Source of the DNA: Bradyrhizobium sp. CCGB01
GTDB lineage: Bacteria; Pseudomonadota; Alphaproteobacteria; Rhizobiales; Xanthobacteraceae
DNA: 64,000 nucleotides
NCBI RefSeq assembly: GCF_024199795.1
Contig: NZ_JANADK010000001.1
Location: forward strand, 6,758,001 to 6,822,000
Reading direction: 5' to 3'
The position numbers were made by a program, and so were the translations under genes. Numbering within the stretch: position 1 is the stretch's first letter; each line of letters starts with the position of its first letter. Under the pieces are notes generated by a model. That model was not told the DNA's origin and did no database searches. It saw only the letters and a list, made by a program, of their open reading frames with translations. This document shows, one piece after another, positions 25,494 to 34,957 of the stretch.

Positions 25494-27806
25494 ATGAATT
25501 TCATCGACAACCCCAGGAAGCTTCACAGCTTCGAGAAGACCATTCGGGTCGAGAAGGTCTCGCGCCGCAGTATCCTGAAGGGGCTCGGCGTCACCGGCGG
25601 CTTCGTGCTCGCCGCCCCCGTGATGTCGCGCCAGGCCTTCGCCTATGAGACTGGCGCCGGCAAGATGCCGCACGGCGTCGTGGTCGATCCGCGCGTCTTC
25701 GTCGCGGTCGCGCCGGACGGCACCGTCACCATCCTCGCCCATCGCGCCGAAATGGGCACCGGCGTGCGCACCAGCCTGCCCCTGATCGTGGCCGAGGAGA
25801 TGGAGGCCGACTGGTCGAGGGTCAAGGTGGAGCAGGCCCACGGCGACGAGGTGAAGTTCGGCAACCAGGACACCGACGGCTCCCGCAGCACGCGGCATTA
25901 TCTGATCCCGATGCGCCAGATCGGCGCCTCCGCCCGCACCATGCTGGAGCAGGCCGCGGCGAAGCGCTGGGGCGTGCCAGCGACCGAGGTCAAGGCCGTC
26001 AACCACGAGGTCGTCCACAGCGCGACCAGCCGCAAGCTCGGCTTCGGCGAGCTCGCTGCGGACGCAGCCAAGGAATCGGTGCCGAGCATCGAAGGCCTCA
26101 AGCTGAAGGACCCCAAGGACTTCCGTTATCTCGGCAAGGGCAAGGTCGGCATCGTTGACCTCCACGACATCACCACCGGCAAGGCGCGTTACGGCGCCGA
26201 CGTGCGTTTGCCCGGAATGAAGTATGCCGTGATCGCGCGCCCGCCGGTGACGGGCGGCAAGCTGGTCTCGTTCGATCCCGAAGCGGCGCTGAAGGTCCCC
26301 GGCGTCGAGAAGGTGATGCAGGTGCGCGGCTGGCCGTGGCCGTCGAAATTCCAGCCGCTCGGCGGCGTCGCGGTGATCGCGCGCAATACCGGCGCGGCGA
26401 TCAAGGGCCGCGACGCGCTGAAGCTGACCTGGGACGACGGCGCCAACGGCAAATACGACTCCGTCGCCTATCGCAAGGAGCTCGAGGAAGCCTCGCGCAA
26501 GCCGGGCCTCGTCGTCCGCCAGGAGGGCGACGCAGACGCTGCCCTGAAGGGCGCCGATAAGGTCGTGGTCGGCGAATACTATCTGCCGCACCTTGCCCAT
26601 GTCAGCATGGAGCCGCCGGTGGCGGTCGCCGACGTCAAGGGTGACAAGGCGGAGATCTGGGCACCGGTGCAGAGCCCCGGCGGCACCCGCGAGGACGTCG
26701 CCAAGACGCTCGGAATTCCCGAGGGCAACGTCACCGTCAACGTCACGCTGCTCGGCGGCGGCTTCGGGCGCAAGTCGAAATGCGACTTTGCGCTCGAGGC
26801 GGCGCTGCTGTCGAAGGAGCTCGGCGCGCCGGTGAAGGTGCAATGGACGCGCGAGGACGACGTCCGTCACGACTTCCTGCACACCGTCTCGGTCGAGCGG
26901 ATCGAGGCAGGCCTCGACAAGAGTGGCAAGGTGATCGCCTGGCGCCATCGCAGCGTGGCGCCGACCATCGCCTCGACCTTCGCCGCGGGGGCAAAGAACC
27001 AGGCCCCCTTCGAGCTCGGCATGGGCCTCGTCGACATGCCGTTCGAGATCGCCAACATCTCCTGCGAGAACCCGGAAGCCGCGGCGTTCACCCGCATCGG
27101 CTGGTTCCGTTCGGTCTCCAACATCCCGCGGGCCTTCGCGGTGCAGTCGATGGTCGGCGAGATCGCGCATGCGACCGGGCGCGACCAGAAGGAGACGCTG
27201 CTCGCCCTGATCGGCAGCCCGCGGATCGTCAAGCCCGCGGTGAAGGACATGTGGAACTACGGCGAGCCCTTCGACAGCTACCCGATCGACACCGCGCGCC
27301 TGCGCAAGGTGGTCGAGCTGGTTGCCGAGAAGGGCGAATGGGGCCGCCAGGTGCCGAAGGGCCACGGTCTCGGCATCGCCGTGCACCGCAGCTTCGTCAG
27401 CTACATCGCGACCATCGTCGAGGTGGCTGTCGACGAGAAGGGCAAGCTGACGGTGCCGCGGGTCGACACCGCGATCGACTGCGGCACCTATGTCAACCCC
27501 GAACGCATCGCCTCGCAGATCGAGGGCGCGGCGATCATGGGGCTGAGCGTCGCCAAATACGGCGCGGTCACCTTCAAGGACGGCAAGGTGGAGCAGAAGA
27601 ACTTCGACGACTTCCAGGTTCTCAGGATGGATGAATCTCCTCTTGTCACCAACGTCTACATCGTCCCGCCCGGACCCGACACGCCGCCGAGCGGCGTCGG
27701 CGAGCCCGGTGTTCCGCCGTTCGCGCCCGCGCTGATGAACGCGATCTTCGCGGCGACCGGAAAGCGCATCCGCAACCTTCCGCTCGGCAAGCAATTGGAG
27801 GCGTAG
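25494..27806 (+). CDS. Molybdopterin-binding subunit of an IorB-like oxidoreductase
   Basis: This 770-residue protein is exported by the Tat route ([14 protein letters not shown] near residue 23). It is the catalytic subunit of the xanthine oxidase family, IorB/aldehyde type: [30 protein letters not shown] text at about 535-545, and the catalytic glutamate Glu737 in [10 protein letters not shown]. IorB-type enzymes couple to a cytochrome rather than NAD. Placed directly after the XoxF-formaldehyde operon, it may oxidise an aldehyde in the periplasm; that is inference, and N-heterocycle oxidation is equally possible. Confidence 0.88.
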   Translation: MNFIDNPRKLHSFEKTIRVEKVSRRSILKGLGVTGGFVLAAPVMSRQAFAYETGAGKMPHGVVVDPRVFVAVAPDGTVTILAHRAEMGTGVRTSLPLIVAEEMEADWSRVKVEQAHGDEVKFGNQDTDGSRSTRHYLIPMRQIGASARTMLEQAAAKRWGVPATEVKAVNHEVVHSATSRKLGFGELAADAAKESVPSIEGLKLKDPKDFRYLGKGKVGIVDLHDITTGKARYGADVRLPGMKYAVIARPPVTGGKLVSFDPEAALKVPGVEKVMQVRGWPWPSKFQPLGGVAVIARNTGAAIKGRDALKLTWDDGANGKYDSVAYRKELEEASRKPGLVVRQEGDADAALKGADKVVVGEYYLPHLAHVSMEPPVAVADVKGDKAEIWAPVQSPGGTREDVAKTLGIPEGNVTVNVTLLGGGFGRKSKCDFALEAALLSKELGAPVKVQWTREDDVRHDFLHTVSVERIEAGLDKSGKVIAWRHRSVAPTIASTFAAGAKNQAPFELGMGLVDMPFEIANISCENPEAAAFTRIGWFRSVSNIPRAFAVQSMVGEIAHATGRDQKETLLALIGSPRIVKPAVKDMWNYGEPFDSYPIDTARLRKVVELVAEKGEWGRQVPKGHGLGIAVHRSFVSYIATIVEVAVDEKGKLTVPRVDTAIDCGTYVNPERIASQIEGAAIMGLSVAKYGAVTFKDGKVEQKNFDDFQVLRMDESPLVTNVYIVPPGPDTPPSGVGEPGVPPFAPALMNAIFAATGKRIRNLPLGKQLEA

Positions 27807-27864
27807 GAAGCGGGAACATAAGACGGCCTCGCGCCGTTTCCATCGATCTGACAGGAGCAGATCG

Positions 27865-28125
27865 ATGATCAACATCTCAAAGGCGCTCGCAGTCTCGTTG
27901 CTGTCGGGCGCCTTTTCTTTGACCGCCGTGAGCGTCCACGCACAAAGCAACACGACGCCCCCGACCACCGCGACGCGCCCCGCCGCGCCGGACCAGAACT
28001 CGCTCCCCAACGCTGCCGCTCCGCCCGCCTCGACCACCCAGACCACCGGGCAGAGCAACACCGATCCGAAGGTTCAGGAAATGAACCAGAAGGAGAAGGA
28101 CAAGGTGGACCGGCAGGGGAAGTAG
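27865..28125 (+). CDS. Small exported Thr/Pro/Ala-rich protein
   Basis: This 86-residue protein has a signal peptide ending near VHAQS. The mature part is low-complexity ([15 protein letters not shown]...) with a charged tail [18 protein letters not shown] 27865 follows ACAGGAGCAG. It resembles short disordered periplasmic proteins common in Bradyrhizobium; a similar gene is at 35,917. No function can be assigned. Confidence 0.65.
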   Translation: MINISKALAVSLLSGAFSLTAVSVHAQSNTTPPTTATRPAAPDQNSLPNAAAPPASTTQTTGQSNTDPKVQEMNQKEKDKVDRQGK

Positions 28126-28158
28126 TAATTCGGCACACCGCCGAAGCGCATCGATGTG

Positions 28159-28288
28159 CCCTCTCCCCTCGTGGGAGAGGGCAGCGACGTTGGCTGCTAC
28201 GACCTCACTTGGGTGAGGGGTCTGTCTCCGCGGATAGAGACCTCTGATCCGGCGCTTCGCGCCACCTGCTTCCACAAGGGGAAAAGGG
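28159..28288. repeat. Long inverted-repeat intergenic element (copy 2)
   Basis: This has the same layout as the element at 6272-6426: a left arm CCCTCTCCCCTCGTGGGAG, an internal GTGAGGGGTCTGTCTCCGCG, the GGCGC-ttc-GCGCC hairpin, and a degenerate right arm CTTCCACAAGGGGAAAAGGG. Confidence 0.7.
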
Positions 28289-28299
28289 CAGCGCACGCA

Positions 28300-28331
28300 A
28301 AATGCGGCGGACGTTGCCGTCCGCCGCATTT
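28300..28331. terminator. Bidirectional hairpin terminator
   Basis: AAATGCGGCGGAC (28300-28312) and GTCCGCCGCATTT (28319-28331) form a perfect 13-bp stem with loop GTTGCC. T-runs occur on the outgoing side for both strands (TTT rightward, TTTT leftward). It sits between the converging genes 27865-28125 and 28373-30097. Confidence 0.8.
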
Positions 28332-28372
28332 GCCCCCTCACCGCTCCGCTTCCTTCGATCCGCCCGCGGAGC

Positions 28373-30097
28373 TTATTTCTTCAGCGCGAACACCCAGATG
28401 ACGCCGCCCTGCGGCACATTGGACTCAATGCCGATATTGTTGGTCACGAGCGCATCCTGGATGCGCTGCGCGTCGACGCCCCATCCGGACTGGATCGCGA
28501 TGTATTGCGTGCCATCGATCTCATAGGACGACGGCATGCCCATGATGCCGGAGTTGGTCTTCTGCTCCCACAACAGTTCGCCGGTCTTGGCGTTGAAGGC
28601 GCGGAAGTTGCGGTCGTTGGTGCCGCCGACAAAGACGAGGTCGCCTGCGGTCGCCGTCACCGAGCCGAACAGCTGCGACTTCGGGAAGTTGTGCTGCCAC
28701 ACCTTCTTGCCGGTGACCGGATCCCAGGCCTGGAGCTCGCCGAAATGATCCGCGCCGGGCTTGGTCTTCAGGCCGATGTCTTCCGGCTTGGTGCCAAGCC
28801 AGAGCTCGCCCGGCTTGAGCGGAAGCTTCTCGCCGGTGAAGCCGCCGCAGAAATTCTCGTTGGCGGGCACGTAGACGAGCTTGGTCCGCTCGCTGTAGGC
28901 CGCAGACGGCCAGTCCTTGCCGCCCCACAGCGACGGGCAGAACTCGACGCGCTTGCCGACAACCGGCTTATGGGCAGGATCGACGATCGGCTTGCCGGTC
29001 TCGTCGATGCCCTTCCAGACGTCGGTCGAGACGAACGGCCAGCCGGCGACGTAATTGATCTTGGTCGGTGTGCGCTCGAGCACCCAGAAGATCGCGTCGC
29101 GGCCCGGATGGATCAAGCTCTTGATGTTGCGGCCGTCGCGTTGCAGATCGACCAGGATCGGCGCTTCGACCTCGTCCCAGTCCCAGGAATCGTTCTGGTG
29201 ATACTGGTGATAGGTCTTAATCTTGCCGTTGCTGGGATCGAGCGCGAGCACCGACGAGGTGTAGAGATTGTCGCCGGGGTGCATCTCACCGGGCCACGGC
29301 GCGGCGTTGCCGACGCCCCAATAGATCGTCTTGGTGTCCTTGTCGTAATTGCCGGTCATCCAGGCCGAGCCGCCGCCGTTCTTCCAGTCATCGCCCTGCC
29401 AGGTATCGTGACCGGGCTCGCCCTCGCCTGGAATGGTGTAGGTCCGCCACAGCTCCTTGCCGTCCTTGGCATCGAACGCAGCGACATAGCCGCGCACGCC
29501 GAACTCGCCGCCGGAGCCGCCGACGATGACCTTGCCGTCGACGACCAGCGGCATCAGGGTCATGTACTGGCCCTTCTTGTAATCCTGCACCTTGGTGTCC
29601 CACACCACCTTGCCGGTCTTGGCGTCGAGTGCCACGACATGGTCGTCAGTGGTGGCAAGATAGAGCTTGTCCTCCCAGAGGCCGACACCGCGGCTGGTCG
29701 GATGCAACTGGAACAGATCGTCGGGGAGCTGCCGCTTGTAGCGCCAGTACTCGTCGCCAGTCTTCGCGTTCAGCGCGATCACCTGTCCCATCGGGGTCGC
29801 TACGAACATCACGCCGTTGTTGACGATCGGCGGCGCCTCGTGGCCTTCGACCACGCCGGTGGCAAAGGTCCAGACCGGCGTGAGGTTCTTCACGTTCGAG
29901 GTGTTGATCTGGTCGAGCGGGCTATAGCCCTGCCCGTCATAGGTGCGCCGATAGAGCATCCAGTTGCTCGGTTCCGGATTTTCCAACCGTTGCGCGGTGA
30001 CCGGAGAATAATTCTCGATCGGGCCGGCGCTGGCGGCGGTCGAGGCAAGACACGTAAAGGCGACGAAGCCGGACAGTAACCATTGCTTCCTGGTCAT
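28373..30097 (-). CDS. PQQ-dependent alcohol dehydrogenase with Asp-x-Asp motif (third copy)
   Basis: This 574-residue periplasmic quinoprotein has a signal peptide ending near TAASAG. Propeller docking repeats such as [14 protein letters not shown] and AFDAKDGKELWRTY are present. Catalytic Asp306 and Asp308 lie in SWDWDEVEAP, so the lanthanide-type second Asp is kept. The adjacent cysteine pair normally over PQQ is missing: the equivalent segment reads DDLFQLHPTSRGVGLW. It is thus a divergent dehydrogenase of unknown substrate. The start 30097 has GGGGAA upstream; MKKGNTS would be a 7-residue extension. A Rieske protein gene lies 119 bp upstream on the same strand. Confidence 0.85.
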   Translation of the reverse strand: MTRKQWLLSGFVAFTCLASTAASAGPIENYSPVTAQRLENPEPSNWMLYRRTYDGQGYSPLDQINTSNVKNLTPVWTFATGVVEGHEAPPIVNNGVMFVATPMGQVIALNAKTGDEYWRYKRQLPDDLFQLHPTSRGVGLWEDKLYLATTDDHVVALDAKTGKVVWDTKVQDYKKGQYMTLMPLVVDGKVIVGGSGGEFGVRGYVAAFDAKDGKELWRTYTIPGEGEPGHDTWQGDDWKNGGGSAWMTGNYDKDTKTIYWGVGNAAPWPGEMHPGDNLYTSSVLALDPSNGKIKTYHQYHQNDSWDWDEVEAPILVDLQRDGRNIKSLIHPGRDAIFWVLERTPTKINYVAGWPFVSTDVWKGIDETGKPIVDPAHKPVVGKRVEFCPSLWGGKDWPSAAYSERTKLVYVPANENFCGGFTGEKLPLKPGELWLGTKPEDIGLKTKPGADHFGELQAWDPVTGKKVWQHNFPKSQLFGSVTATAGDLVFVGGTNDRNFRAFNAKTGELLWEQKTNSGIMGMPSSYEIDGTQYIAIQSGWGVDAQRIQDALVTNNIGIESNVPQGGVIWVFALKK

Positions 30098-30216
30098 GGA
30101 CGTATTCCCCTTTTTCATCCGTTTGAATTCTTGATTTGAATTCTTGTCGCTTGTCCCGTCGTCCGCCCCTCGGCGGATGCGGCCTCTCGTGACGCAGGCA
30201 TAACCCGCACCGTCCA

Positions 30217-30798
30217 TCATCCTGGCTGCACGCCACCTACCTTTCCAATGAAGTTGCCGCCGACGCTGAGCGAACCGTCGGCGAGTGCGAGCGGCAGCGC
30301 GGCGAGCCGCCGCGGCGCCGGCCCGAATACGACCTGCGCGCCCGCGCGGGGATCGTATTCGGAATTGTGGCACATGCACTTGAACACGTCCTTCTCGCCG
30401 ACATCGCTCTTGACCCAGGCGGTGACGGGACAGCCGGCATGCGTGCAGATCGCCGAATAGGCGAGGATGCCGTCGACGGCGCGCTCGCGCGTTTTCTCGT
30501 CGAGCTCGGCGGGATCGAGCCGGATGATCAGGATCTCGTTGAGCCGGGAGGCGCTGCGCACCACTGATGTCTTGGGATCCTTCGGCCAAGCATGAACGGG
30601 CGGTCCACCGGCCGCAAGATCCGCCGCGGTGATCAGCTTCCCTTCCTGGTCGCCCTCGGAGAAGACGAGAAGATCACCCTTCTGCGGACGTTCGTCGGAG
30701 CCCGGCGGATCCTCACCCGCGCGCGCCTGTGCTGAGCAACCAAGGCAAGCCGTAGTGGCGAGCGCACCAAGCAGCAGCGTTCGCCGCGTCTGCTCCAT
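30217..30798 (-). CDS. bc1-type Rieske iron-sulfur protein, exported
   Basis: This 193-residue protein carries a Rieske (2Fe-2S) domain with boxes CTHAGC (Cys118, His120, Cys123) and CMCHNSEYD (Cys141, Cys143, His144). The extra cysteines 123 and 143 would form the disulfide seen in bc1 and b6f Rieske proteins. The N-terminus EQTRRTLLLGALATTACLGC has twin arginines and a lipobox-like end, so it is probably Tat-exported or membrane-anchored. An ATG 24 codons upstream (30870) is possible. No cytochrome b or c1 gene is nearby. It lies upstream of the third PQQ dehydrogenase and may transfer its electrons. Confidence 0.85.
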   Translation of the reverse strand: MEQTRRTLLLGALATTACLGCSAQARAGEDPPGSDERPQKGDLLVFSEGDQEGKLITAADLAAGGPPVHAWPKDPKTSVVRSASRLNEILIIRLDPAELDEKTRERAVDGILAYSAICTHAGCPVTAWVKSDVGEKDVFKCMCHNSEYDPRAGAQVVFGPAPRRLAALPLALADGSLSVGGNFIGKVGGVQPG

Positions 30799-31133
30799 GC
30801 CCTCGTCGACTTCTGGTTCCGCAGTGCTCTCGGATGATGAGGTAGTGCTGTTGAACGATGCGCGCGACATGCACGTTAGCAGGCGCTGGAACTCTGCCGA
30901 AAACAAGGCGGAGAATTGGCGCCGCAGTGCATCAATATGTCTTTGCTCGCGTTGATTGAACGCGAATGCGTGTATTCCCGCGCATATTGGCAATTGCAAC
31001 GTCACATCGCGCGATCCGCATGATGATTTTGCAGATCAGACCGATGATGTTGGAATTGGTGCAGCGCGCTATTGGCCCGCAGCGCAACCTGAAAGCGATA
31101 CAACTGCACGTTTTGCAGGCAGCCCGATCGTCG
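30799..31133. other. Intergenic region upstream of the Rieske gene
   Basis: These 335 bp are less GC-rich than their surroundings. No supported gene is present; rightward open frames here are antisense continuations into the hemoglobin gene. It probably holds the leftward promoter of the Rieske-dehydrogenase pair. I looked for an FNR/FixK-type TTGAT-N4-ATCAA box and saw none. Confidence 0.4.
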
Positions 31134-31598
31134 TCAGGACCGGAGCACGTGACGCGGCGCAGCGATGCGGCCGGCGATGGTCGCCGATGCCATCTCGAAA
31201 CTGTCGGCGATGCGGCGTGCCTTGTCGATGAAGAGCGCCGCCGCCGGTGGCGGGCAGACCTCGCGTGCGGTCTGTTCGAACAGATCGAGCCAGCGGTCGA
31301 AATGATCGCCCACCAGACTGAGTGGCATATGGGCCCGCATCGGCGAACCGTGATAGCGGCCGCTCATCAGCACGACTGACGACCAGAAATCCCTGAGCTT
31401 GGCGAGATGCTCGTCCCAATTCTGCACGATCGCAAAGACCGGCCCCAGCAGCGCATCCTCGCGCACGCGTCCGTAGAAGCGGGTGACGAGTTCCCCGATC
31501 ATCTCCTCTGTGATCCCGGTGCGCTCGATGGCGTCCTGGGTCAGCAGGTTCCGCCGCGCGGCCGCCGCCTCGCGCTCGGCCTTCAGTCGATCCGACAT
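31134..31598 (-). CDS. Group III truncated hemoglobin
   Basis: This 154-residue cytoplasmic protein has the group III pattern: IGELVTRFYGRVREDALLGPVF (helices B to E), NWDEHLAKLRDFWSSVVLMSGRYHGSPMRAH with the conserved WSS motif, and proximal histidine in LVGDHFDRWLDLFEQTA. Start 31598 follows AAAGGAC; a start at 31646 would add 16 residues. Group III proteins are tied to microaerobic or nitrosative stress in some bacteria; the role here is not evident. It is a stand-alone gene. Confidence 0.85.
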   Translation of the reverse strand: MSDRLKAEREAAAARRNLLTQDAIERTGITEEMIGELVTRFYGRVREDALLGPVFAIVQNWDEHLAKLRDFWSSVVLMSGRYHGSPMRAHMPLSLVGDHFDRWLDLFEQTAREVCPPPAAALFIDKARRIADSFEMASATIAGRIAAPRHVLRS

Positions 31599-31736
31599 GT
31601 CCTTTGCTATCCGTTCCGTTGTTCCCGCGGGCCGCCCGTTCGACATTGTCGGGCCATTCGCGCGCGGCGTCTTTGTCGCAGCGCAAATTGCGGGGATCGG
31701 GCGGCGGACGCCAAGCGTCCACCGCCGGCGCCATGA

Positions 31737-32588
31737 TCAGGCGCTATAGGTGTAAAAGCCCTGCCCGGTCTTGCGGCCGAGATGACCGGCATCGACCATC
31801 TCTTTGAGCAGCGGCGCTGGCCGATATTTGGGATCGTTGAAGCCTTTGTAGAAGACCTCCATCACGGAAAGCATAGTGTCGAGGCCGACCAGATCGGCCA
31901 GCGCCAGCGGCCCGATCGGATGGTTGCAGCCGAGCTTCATGCCGGCGTCGATCTCCTCGGCGGTTGCGATGCCTTCCTGCAGCGCGAAGATCGCCTCGTT
32001 GATCATCGGGCACAGGATGCGGTTGACGGCAAAGCCCGGGCTGTTCTTGGCGGTGATCGCTACCTTGCCGACGCGCTGGGCGAAATCGAGTGCCTTGGCA
32101 TGAGTGTCGTCGGAGGTCTGCAGGCCGCGGATGAGCTCCAGCAGCGCCATCACCGGCACCGGGTTGAAGAAGTGCATGCCGATGAAGCGGTCGGGCCGGT
32201 CGGTCGCGGCGGCGAGCTTCGTGATCGAGATCGACGACGTGTTGGTCGCGAGCAGCGTGCGCGGCGACAGCGTGGCACAGAGGTCCTTCAGGATCTTGAC
32301 CTTGAGCTCCTCGTTCTCGGTCGCGGCCTCGATGACGAGGTCGCAATCGGCGAGCTTCGCGCGATCGGTCGTGCCGGTGATGCGCTTGAGCGTGGCGTCG
32401 CGATCGGCCGCCGACATCTTCTCCTTCTTGACCAGGCGCTCGAGGCTGCCGCCAACGGTCGACAGCCCGCGGTTCACCGCCGCATCGGAAATGTCGACCA
32501 TCACCACCGAAAGCCCGGCAGCCGCGCAGATCTGCGCGATGCCGTTCCCCATGGTCCCTGCCCCGATGATGCCAACGGTGTTGATCAT
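31737..32588 (-). CDS. 3-hydroxybutyryl-CoA dehydrogenase
   Basis: This 283-residue cytoplasmic enzyme converts 3-hydroxybutyryl-CoA and acetoacetyl-CoA. The Rossmann motif [20 protein letters not shown] is at the N-terminus. [22 protein letters not shown], the catalytic histidine in [13 protein letters not shown], and the C-terminal helical domain ([20 protein letters not shown]) fit the family, whose length is about 280-290. Start 32588 is preceded by GAGG. It likely serves polyhydroxybutyrate or butyrate metabolism; no partner genes are adjacent. Confidence 0.93.
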   Translation of the reverse strand: MINTVGIIGAGTMGNGIAQICAAAGLSVVMVDISDAAVNRGLSTVGGSLERLVKKEKMSAADRDATLKRITGTTDRAKLADCDLVIEAATENEELKVKILKDLCATLSPRTLLATNTSSISITKLAAATDRPDRFIGMHFFNPVPVMALLELIRGLQTSDDTHAKALDFAQRVGKVAITAKNSPGFAVNRILCPMINEAIFALQEGIATAEEIDAGMKLGCNHPIGPLALADLVGLDTMLSVMEVFYKGFNDPKYRPAPLLKEMVDAGHLGRKTGQGFYTYSA

Positions 32589-32963
32589 TGCCTCAAATCC
32601 TTCATCCTTGCGGGCGTGCCTGGCGGCCCGGCCCCATTGTTCCTGCATCAGGGTCTAGCACCACCGCCGGGCTGGTGCGACCTGATCCTGCCCCTTCCTT
32701 AAAGCATCCGAAGCCGGAATAAAGCCGCCATTCGGGCGCGAAACGGCATGATCTGGCGGCCTGGCAGCCGGTTTTCGCCGAATTTGCGCCTGCCCGGCGC
32801 CTCGCCGGCGGAAGAGCGGCGCAACGCATGATCTCCCTCGATCGGACGATGCAGCGCCCGCCAGCGGGGTGTAATCGAGGCGCAATGGCCAGCCGAATGC
32901 TACGCGAGGCCATTGTGACATGGACCACATGGGCTTCGTGCCCCAGCCGTTAGCGTCGCACAT
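32589..32963. promoter_or_regulatory. Divergent region between the hydroxybutyryl-CoA dehydrogenase and pstS
   Basis: These 375 bp have no supported gene. They hold the two divergent promoters. I looked for a Pho box (paired TGTCA-like heptamers) upstream of pstS; only the isolated GTGACATGG at about 32916 resembles half a site. Phosphate control therefore cannot be claimed from the sequence. Confidence 0.4.
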
Positions 32964-34019
32964 ATGAAAAAACAGATTGCACTACCAATCATTTTCACCG
33001 CCCTGCTCGCCGCCACACAGAGCCTGGCAGCCGAGATCAAGGGAGCCGGCTCAACCTTCGTTTCGCCCGTGATGGCGAAATGGATCGACGCATACAAGGT
33101 CAAGACCGGAAACGTTGTCAGCTATCAGGCAGTCGGGTCGAGCATCGGCGTCGGCCTGATCAAGAAGGAGGCCGTCGACTTCGGCGCAAGCGACATGCCA
33201 CTTGATCCCAAAGAGCTCGACAGGCTCGGCATGATGCAATTCCCGATCGTGATCGGCGGCGTCGTACCGGTGGTCAACATCGACGGCATCAGGCCCGGCC
33301 AGATTCGCTTTACCGGGCCGATACTCGCCGACATCTATCTCGGCAAGCTGAAATCCTGGAACGATCCGGCCATTCGCGCGGTCAACCCCGACGTGAAATT
33401 GCCGAACGCGCCGATCACGGTGGTTCATCGCATCGACGGGTCGGGGACGACGTTCAACTGGTCGAACTACCTCTCGAAGGTCAGCCCGCAGTGGAAGACC
33501 AGCGTGGGCGAAGGCACCTCGGTCGAGTGGCCGCTTGGCCTCGGTGGCAAGGGTAATGACGGCGTCGCCTCCCTCGTCAGCCTCGTTCCCGGCTCGATCG
33601 GCTATCTCGAATACACTTACGCGCTGCAACGACTCGACCGGATTTCCTTCGGCATCGTGCAGAACAGCGCCGGCAATTTCGTCGTCCCTGACGCCGCATC
33701 GTTCCAGGCGGCGGCCTCGAGCGCGGACTGGAAGGCGGAGAAGGACTTCCATCTGGTGCTCACCAATGCCCCCGGCGAGGACGCCTACCCGATCACCGCC
33801 ACGACGTTCGTGCTGATGCCGAAGGCGCCGAAATCCCCGGAACGGTCGGCTGCGGCCATCGACTTCGTCCGCTGGTCGCTGGAAAACGGAAAGCCGCAGG
33901 CCGAGACGCTCAACTACGTGCCGTTGCCACCCGCCCTGGTCGACCAGATCGAGGGCTACTGGCAGCAGAGCGTCGGGGCAACCTCCACGGTCTCGGCATC
34001 GGCCAACGTCAAGCGCTGA
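32964..34019 (+). CDS. pstS: Phosphate ABC transporter substrate-binding protein PstS
   Basis: This 351-residue periplasmic protein has a short signal peptide (cleavage near SLAAE). Phosphate-binding signatures are GAGSTFVSPVM, SYQAVGSSIGVGLIK, VDFGASDMPL and the later DGSGTTFNWSNYLSKVS. The C-terminal half has IGYLEYTYALQ. It is typical in length. The permease and ATPase genes pstCAB do not follow, so this is a solitary copy, perhaps an accessory binding protein. Confidence 0.93.
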   Translation: MKKQIALPIIFTALLAATQSLAAEIKGAGSTFVSPVMAKWIDAYKVKTGNVVSYQAVGSSIGVGLIKKEAVDFGASDMPLDPKELDRLGMMQFPIVIGGVVPVVNIDGIRPGQIRFTGPILADIYLGKLKSWNDPAIRAVNPDVKLPNAPITVVHRIDGSGTTFNWSNYLSKVSPQWKTSVGEGTSVEWPLGLGGKGNDGVASLVSLVPGSIGYLEYTYALQRLDRISFGIVQNSAGNFVVPDAASFQAAASSADWKAEKDFHLVLTNAPGEDAYPITATTFVLMPKAPKSPERSAAAIDFVRWSLENGKPQAETLNYVPLPPALVDQIEGYWQQSVGATSTVSASANVKR

Positions 34020-34081
34020 GACCGACGGCGGACCCGGCTGAATTCGGTTTCCAAACCGCTCCTCGTGAGTATTCTGTGACT

Positions 34082-34117
34082 GGCCTGCCGTCGGAAAGCT
34101 CATCCCGGCGGCAGGCC
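34082..34117 (+). terminator. Hairpin after pstS
   Basis: GGCCTGCCG (34082-34090) pairs with CGGCAGGCC (34109-34117), 62 bp after the pstS stop. No T-run follows, so it is only a possible terminator. Confidence 0.45.
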
Positions 34118-34258
34118 TAGCCACGCAGTGCCTGCGGAACGCGACCGCGCCGCTGCTTTGCACGACGATACTTGCAGGGAATTTTACGTGAAACGCCTCC
34201 GCAGTCCCGAAATCGACGCACCCAAGGCATTCTGGCTGGCGACGCCGTTCAGGCACGG

Positions 34259-34957
34259 ATGAACGAGTTCGCACGGTCCATCGGCGCCGCGTTCACGCTG
34301 ATCGGCGAGGCCGATGCCGAGCTGCTCGGCATCGTCGTCCTGTCGGTGCGCGTCAGCCTGACCGCCAGCATCGTCGCGCTGCTGATCGGTGCACCCTTCG
34401 GCGCCCTGCTCGCGATCACCCGATTCCGCGGGCGGCAGGTCGTCATCGTGTTGACCAACGCACTACTCGGCCTTCCGCCAGTCGTGGTCGGGCTTGCGCT
34501 CTATCTTCTGCTGTCGCGGTCCGGTCCGCTCGGCGCGGCCGGTCTGTTGTTCACGCCGACGGCCATGATGATCGCGCAGACGCTGCTCGCGACGCCGATC
34601 GTGGTCGCGCTGGTGCATCGGCCGGCGAGCTTGTTGTGGGCGGAGTACGGCGACCTCGCACGCATCGACGGGCTGTCGACGTTGCGCAGCATCGGCTTGC
34701 TGTTCGCGCTCGGCCGAACCTCGCTGCTGACGGCGTTTCTCGCGGCGTTCGGGCGCGCGATCGCCGAGGTCGGCGCCATCATCATCGTCGGCGGCAACAT
34801 CCGCGGCTTCACGCGCACGATGACGACGGCCATCGCACTGGAAACCAGCAAGGGCGACCTGCCGCTGGCGCTCGGACTCGGACTGATCCTGCTCGCACTC
34901 AGCGTCGCGGTGTCGACCATTGCCTTCCTGCTAGTGGGACGCGTTGGGGAAAAATAG
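34259..34957 (+). CDS. Tungstate/molybdate-type ABC permease (TupB-like)
   Basis: This 232-residue inner-membrane protein has about five helices and the permease loop GDLARIDGLSTLRSIGLLFALGRTSLLTAFLAAFGRAIAEVGAIIIVGGN, as in TupB and related oxyanion permeases. The frame could extend 29 codons upstream. No ATPase gene is adjacent. Its 3' end overlaps the converging TupA-like gene by 27 bp. Confidence 0.82.
   Translation: MNEFARSIGAAFTLIGEADAELLGIVVLSVRVSLTASIVALLIGAPFGALLAITRFRGRQVVIVLTNALLGLPPVVVGLALYLLLSRSGPLGAAGLLFTPTAMMIAQTLLATPIVVALVHRPASLLWAEYGDLARIDGLSTLRSIGLLFALGRTSLLTAFLAAFGRAIAEVGAIIIVGGNIRGFTRTMTTAIALETSKGDLPLALGLGLILLALSVAVSTIAFLLVGRVGEK

Noticed and set aside
25350..28061. 903-codon open frame antisense to the molybdenum hydroxylase
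   Set aside because: Exact mirror of a well-supported gene; no ribosome site and no recognisable domain.
30956..31379. Rightward frames over the Rieske upstream region
   Set aside because: They run antisense into the truncated hemoglobin gene and lack a ribosome site or conserved features.
32905..32940. Possible Pho box upstream of pstS
   Set aside because: Only one TGTCA-like half can be read; the paired heptamer spacing is absent.
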